64,000 nt of DNA from Pontederia crassipes. Its lineage: Eukaryota; Streptophyta; Magnoliopsida; Commelinales; Pontederiaceae. The position numbers and the translations under genes were made by a program. Below, piece after piece: positions 60,301 through 64,000 of this stretch (position 1 is its first letter; each line of letters opens with the position of its first letter). The stretch covers positions 59,044,203-59,108,202 of the forward strand of contig CM060187.1 of the NCBI GenBank assembly GCA_030549335.1, in the 5' to 3' direction. Under the pieces are notes generated by a model. The model was given only the letters and a program-made list of their open reading frames with translations, ran no database searches and was not told the DNA's origin.

Positions 60301-63300
60301 AGCATTTGAAGAATATACATAACATAGACTAAATACTTTATTTACTTTAACTTTTGGTTAGTATAATTAATCTAACAGCATGATTTACAATAAATCACCT
60401 TACGATAAAAATATGACATACAATCAAAATCAACAGAGCTTGAGTTTATGTTTCTCTAATGGAAAATGTTACACTGCAGCTTTGGAAAGAAACATTGTTG
60501 GCTCCAAAAGAGGGAAAGTGATATTTTACATGGAAAATGCTCCTTTAAGATTTAACTTCCACTTACAGGGCAACGGAGACTGACAGTGACAGAATCAGCT
60601 ACTACTTCTAAATCACTGTCACTGTCTGCACTATCAGTAGCAGCTCCACCACCGATGCAGCGACGAATACGGGCAAGAGCATCTTCCAAATGCTCACCAT
60701 CTGCTTCCTTGGGAATCAAACTCAAAACCTGCATACAAGTATGAGTTTATTGTAAAAAACAACAATGTGTGACTCATCATGCCCAAAAAATATTGGGATT
60801 ATCTCAATGAAGAACCACAGGAGACCAAAATCACCCTTCAATGAAGCACATGCCAACATGAGTGGCATGCATGAAATTCAGAAAAAGTCGCATGTTTCCA
60901 TTCATCATTTGATTTCGTTGGTAGCTGTGCAATAGCAGTAGTGCTGTTTGTCTCTGCCTGTTATTTGATGATTACTATTTTCCATTTTTCTCTTGGCTTG
61001 ATTAGTTACCTGTGCTGTTTTATATCATACAGACATTTATATATAAGTTTGTTTTTTCCCTTACTCTTAAAGGAGGAGGGTTGTGTTAGGCCCCGACAGC
61101 CAACGTAAAACCCTGTCGAATCTCATGAACATGGATCAACGAAGGCGTCGTATGATCCATGTAGCCGACCCCACCTAGTGGGATAAGGCTTTGTTGTTGT
61201 TGTTGTTTGTTTTTTCCCTTACTCTTGTTTTTGTGTTTATAATGTATTACATGCTTACAATCAAATGGTTCACACTAGAATTATATCTTTCATGTTTGCA
61301 TGATATATATATATATATATATATAGGGATTTAACATGATATATAACTAAATTATTTACAAATAATTTTGTAGGTTGCATCACCGAGACATGCGCTTGTG
61401 CCAGTTGCCCCATTGTACCCCAAACTTTTAATCAGCATGCTTCCAAGTTCCAACTAAGGTATTTTCACAATATAGAAAACTTTCTTTTTTTGAGAGGTGG
61501 TATTTTCACAATCAAAAAAACTTTTATGCCAAGGAAATTGCTGAAAAAAATAACTAAAATATCTGCAAAAGAATAAATATAAGCAAATGATTCCTTCTAT
61601 TAAACAAATAAGTTTTTGGATAAACTTGTAACATGAAATCTTAACAACATAGCCATATAAGAAATTCTATAAAACTACCTGTTGAACAGTCCGTCTTTTT
61701 GCCAAACGAATTCCAAAACAGAAAGCTCAAGTATCACACCTTGAAAAATGATAAAATAAACCCTATAAAACTACCTGTTGAACAGTCCGTCTCCTCGCCA
61801 AACGAATTCCAAAACAGAAACTTCGAGTATCACCCCTTGAAAAACGGATTTTGTTTACTCCCTCCCTACTGCATGTTGTTATCTGAAAGCAATATCAAAC
61901 AATTGGACCCAAAGGGTTAGAGATCTCCCAGTAAAAAACTGCAAAGATGTATAGAGAACGGCAATTTAAGGCACAACACTAGTGGTAAAGAACACGAAGG
62001 TTCTTTTGAGGAAGAATACAATGGTTAAATCTAATCATGTAAGCAAGCCAAAACTCCACTGGTTGTACCATTTCGGGAGAGTTTTGGCCCAACCAACCTA
62101 TTCTACGTAGGTTTATCCATTATGTTGATCAAACTGAAACCCGAAGCCAAACAAAAATATTTCATTACAGTTGGTCCAATTTGCAAGGAAAGAAACAAAG
62201 CAAAATGGAATACTGAAACTCAAAATTAGTTCCTTTCCCTCATGCCCTGGTTTATAGCCTTACAGCTTGTATACAAGTTGGGAGTGGAACATTGCCTGAA
62301 ATTTGTTTAAGTTCGGTGAGAATCTCTTTCCTGTAAATGAACAAAATTTCTATGGTTCTTCCATCACTTCTCCCATTCTGGTCCAGTTTGATATATCTCA
62401 AAGGGTTCAAACAAGGTTTTGATACAATTAGATTCATTTTGCTTAGCAAAGAGTAAAAGAAGGAACGATTTTTTCTTTATAGTATTGAACATACCCAAAA
62501 TATTTTTCACACACAATATTATCCTCTTCCTTTTTTCCTAATGGCCCAAAGTACCAATAGTGGCACCAATACCATCCTGTATCTGCCGGATATGCATGTC
62601 TAGAATGACTACCACATTCAGAAACTCTTGTAAGAGACTCATTAATAGTACATTGGCTCAGCCACATCTCCCCACTGTTCACATAAAAAAAATCCTATGA
62701 AGTCCATCTTATAGCAGAACCTGCTGTCGATCATGCCTTGTACATCTGGTAACAATTCTTCCTCATTGACGCAACCAAGAATAGTTTATTATCTTTAAAT
62801 TGACAACATGCCTTCTGTTGAATCAAGTAATAATCCAAGATCAGATCACTTCCAGGTCTTGAACTCCATGAAGTAAATAAACCTCACATACACTGCACCG
62901 TGCTGAATAGTGAAAGCCAATCCGACTGTCACTTTTTAGGAAAAGTTCAATTGTGTTCGTTTGATGTGTCAGGATATATACCAATGAATTAAAGGTGGTG
63001 ACGGAGCTCAGCTGCCCGTTCAATAATGCTAATAAAAATTGAGGCATCCATCCCCCTTGCAGAATATGCATGGAGCCTGACCAGAAACACCAGTAGCACA
63101 AGAAAAGTAATGAAACTTGGGTGGCACAGGAAGCCGACTATGGAATCCATGATAAGTCACCCATTCTAGGAAGTCCTATGTTTATCAAGATTGTTCATTG
63201 GCTTAGGCGCTTAGCCCAAAATGCAAAAAAAAAAAAAAAAAAGAAAAAAAGAGTGGCACAGGAAGTCAGGATGGTCTAAAATCACTATATTTTTGTTTCT

Positions 63301-63727
63301 TCTTCCCTTCATCTTTTCAAGTTTTTAATTGCTATGCATGTACAGCATGGCAAATGTTGTAATATGTCAACTGTGAACGAGAACTAGGATTGTTTGCCAC
63401 ACCTCCATCCTTTGAATCAGTAACATGTTTCAATGTTCTTTATTACACTTGCACATAAAAAACGACACTGCGATTGTGAATCACACCATAGGAATTGTTC
63501 GGTTCAAAGACATAAATGTACAAATACATAAAACGGAATAAACAAGAATAACCCATGAAATACCAAAAAGAGTTGTGGTCAGACCAAGAGAAATACTTCC
63601 AAGCATCATCATATTGACAATGAAACCTCAATGCATTAAGAAAATGAACTCACCACGGGCCCATCATCTCTACCATTAATTCCCAGCAGTTGTGATGGTG
63701 CCCTATTCACTACACGGACTGGAACAC
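57353..63727 (-). CDS. SIZ1: E3 SUMO-protein ligase SIZ1, 3' part (5' end beyond window)
   Basis: Seven exons are traced: 63727-63654, 61882-61775, 60728-60567, 60178-60074, 59990-59910, 59818-58642 and 57498-57353, about 618 codons in one frame. They encode the PINIT region ([20 protein letters not shown], then VNKIRF and [10 protein letters not shown]). The SP-RING follows ([35 protein letters not shown]), with its zinc ligands present. Next are [19 protein letters not shown], a SUMO-interacting motif [11 protein letters not shown] in the acidic C-terminal part, [10 protein letters not shown], and an end [12 protein letters not shown] as in other SIZ1 proteins. The N-terminal SAP and PHD parts must lie past 64000. 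SIZ1 attaches SUMO to nuclear targets in phosphate, temperature and hormone responses. Intron sequence holds a SINE-like copy and a partial duplicate of the 61775-61882 exon. Confidence 0.96.
61069..61204 (+). mobile_element. (TTG)n-tailed SINE-like retroposon, copy D
   Basis: Plus-oriented 136-base copy starting AAAGGAGGAGGGTTGTGTTA, so it lacks about 40 bases of the 5' end seen in copies A and B. A 22-base perfect duplication flanks it (61047-61068 and 61205-61226). Before the TTG tail one frame reads [10 protein letters not shown] then stop. It lies in a SIZ1 intron, antisense to the gene. Confidence 0.87.
61667..61758 (-). pseudogene. Partial duplicate of a SIZ1 exon and its splice donor
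   Basis: A 96-base tandem duplication copied the last part of the 61775-61882 exon, its GT donor and some intron. The copy reads [15 protein letters not shown] followed by the same donor, but has TGA in place of the Arg codon after GDT and lacks an acceptor and the exon's first half. It sits downstream of the good copy and is probably skipped as intron. Confidence 0.8.
61883..63653 (-). other. Long SIZ1 intron with unassigned open frames
   Basis: Minus-strand frames at 62252-62449, 62443-62682 and 62841-63101 read like diverged coding sequence (for example [20 protein letters not shown]) but fit no family I know and do not fit SIZ1. They may be an old inserted gene or element fragment. A poly-A-like run lies at 63223-63249. 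Confidence 0.35.
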
Positions 63728-64000
63728 CTGTTGCCAAATAAAAGACATGCAACTGTAGTTCTTTCTACACTAAAATAACCAAGCCAAAGACACTTGCTCA
63801 TAGCAGGGGATAATCGTGCATATGAGTTCTTTGATATGCTTTTCAAAGTTAATTTTTATAAATATCCAAAGCAGAAACAATCCACTCTTTATTCACTCGA
63901 GAAGCAGAATCTTAGAAGAGTATTAGACAACAAAGGAAGAATATCATCAAACTTATTCTGGATACAACACAGTTTCTTTGGCATTATTTATTTCATTAGT

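Noticed and set aside
1-64000. CRISPR arrays, operons, bacterial promoters or rRNA/tRNA genes
   Set aside because: The window is plant nuclear DNA; no regular spaced repeats, no rRNA core sequence and no convincing tRNA cloverleaf were found by eye.

Overview
The window is nuclear DNA of a flowering plant, most likely a monocot (inference). Long AT-rich intergenic stretches separate GC-rich genes: an intronless L-type lectin receptor kinase and a GC-rich single-exon protein of unknown function. Three further genes have many introns. I found no rRNA, tRNA or CRISPR array.

Genes in order: (1) a LecRK-VIII receptor kinase at 4669-6954 (-); (2) a 14-exon RluA-type RNA pseudouridine synthase of the plant PUS5 type at 18154-27182 (-), whose exon 13 carries an in-frame TAG in my splice model; (3) a two-exon GRF-type zinc-finger ORF at 32327-32632 (+), inside a long-TIR element; (4) a plant-specific protein of unknown function at 37713-38966 (+); (5) a three-exon PLAC8/cell-number-regulator-8 gene at 42430-45049 (-); (6) the 3' two thirds of the SUMO E3 ligase SIZ1 at 57353-63727 (-), whose 5' end lies beyond the window. 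SIZ1 shows a 96-bp tandem duplication over an exon/intron junction. The genes do not form a pathway; they are ordinary neighbours.

Mobile DNA makes up most of the rest: an imperfect foldback element (7987-10245); a 5'-truncated L1-type LINE with target-site duplication (12754-15742); a Mutator-like non-autonomous element with a 9-bp TSD inside the last PUS5 intron (19082-19787); a 5.5-kb long-TIR element (29661-35161) that holds the GRF gene and a nested solo LTR (30855-32222); a Pack-MULE with 9-bp TSD carrying an armadillo/U-box gene fragment (47215-48282); and a Ty3/gypsy-like fossil with one LTR (about 48600-51688).

The most unusual signal is a family of very short (TTG)n-tailed retroposons. 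Five copies (45-163 bp), each with its own 12-22 bp target-site duplication, sit in introns of PUS5, CNR8 and SIZ1 or just past the PUS5 stop codon. Two share the same 5' end, so they look like a discrete SINE-like unit. Their 3' end reads like the carboxyl terminus of an RTE-clade LINE.
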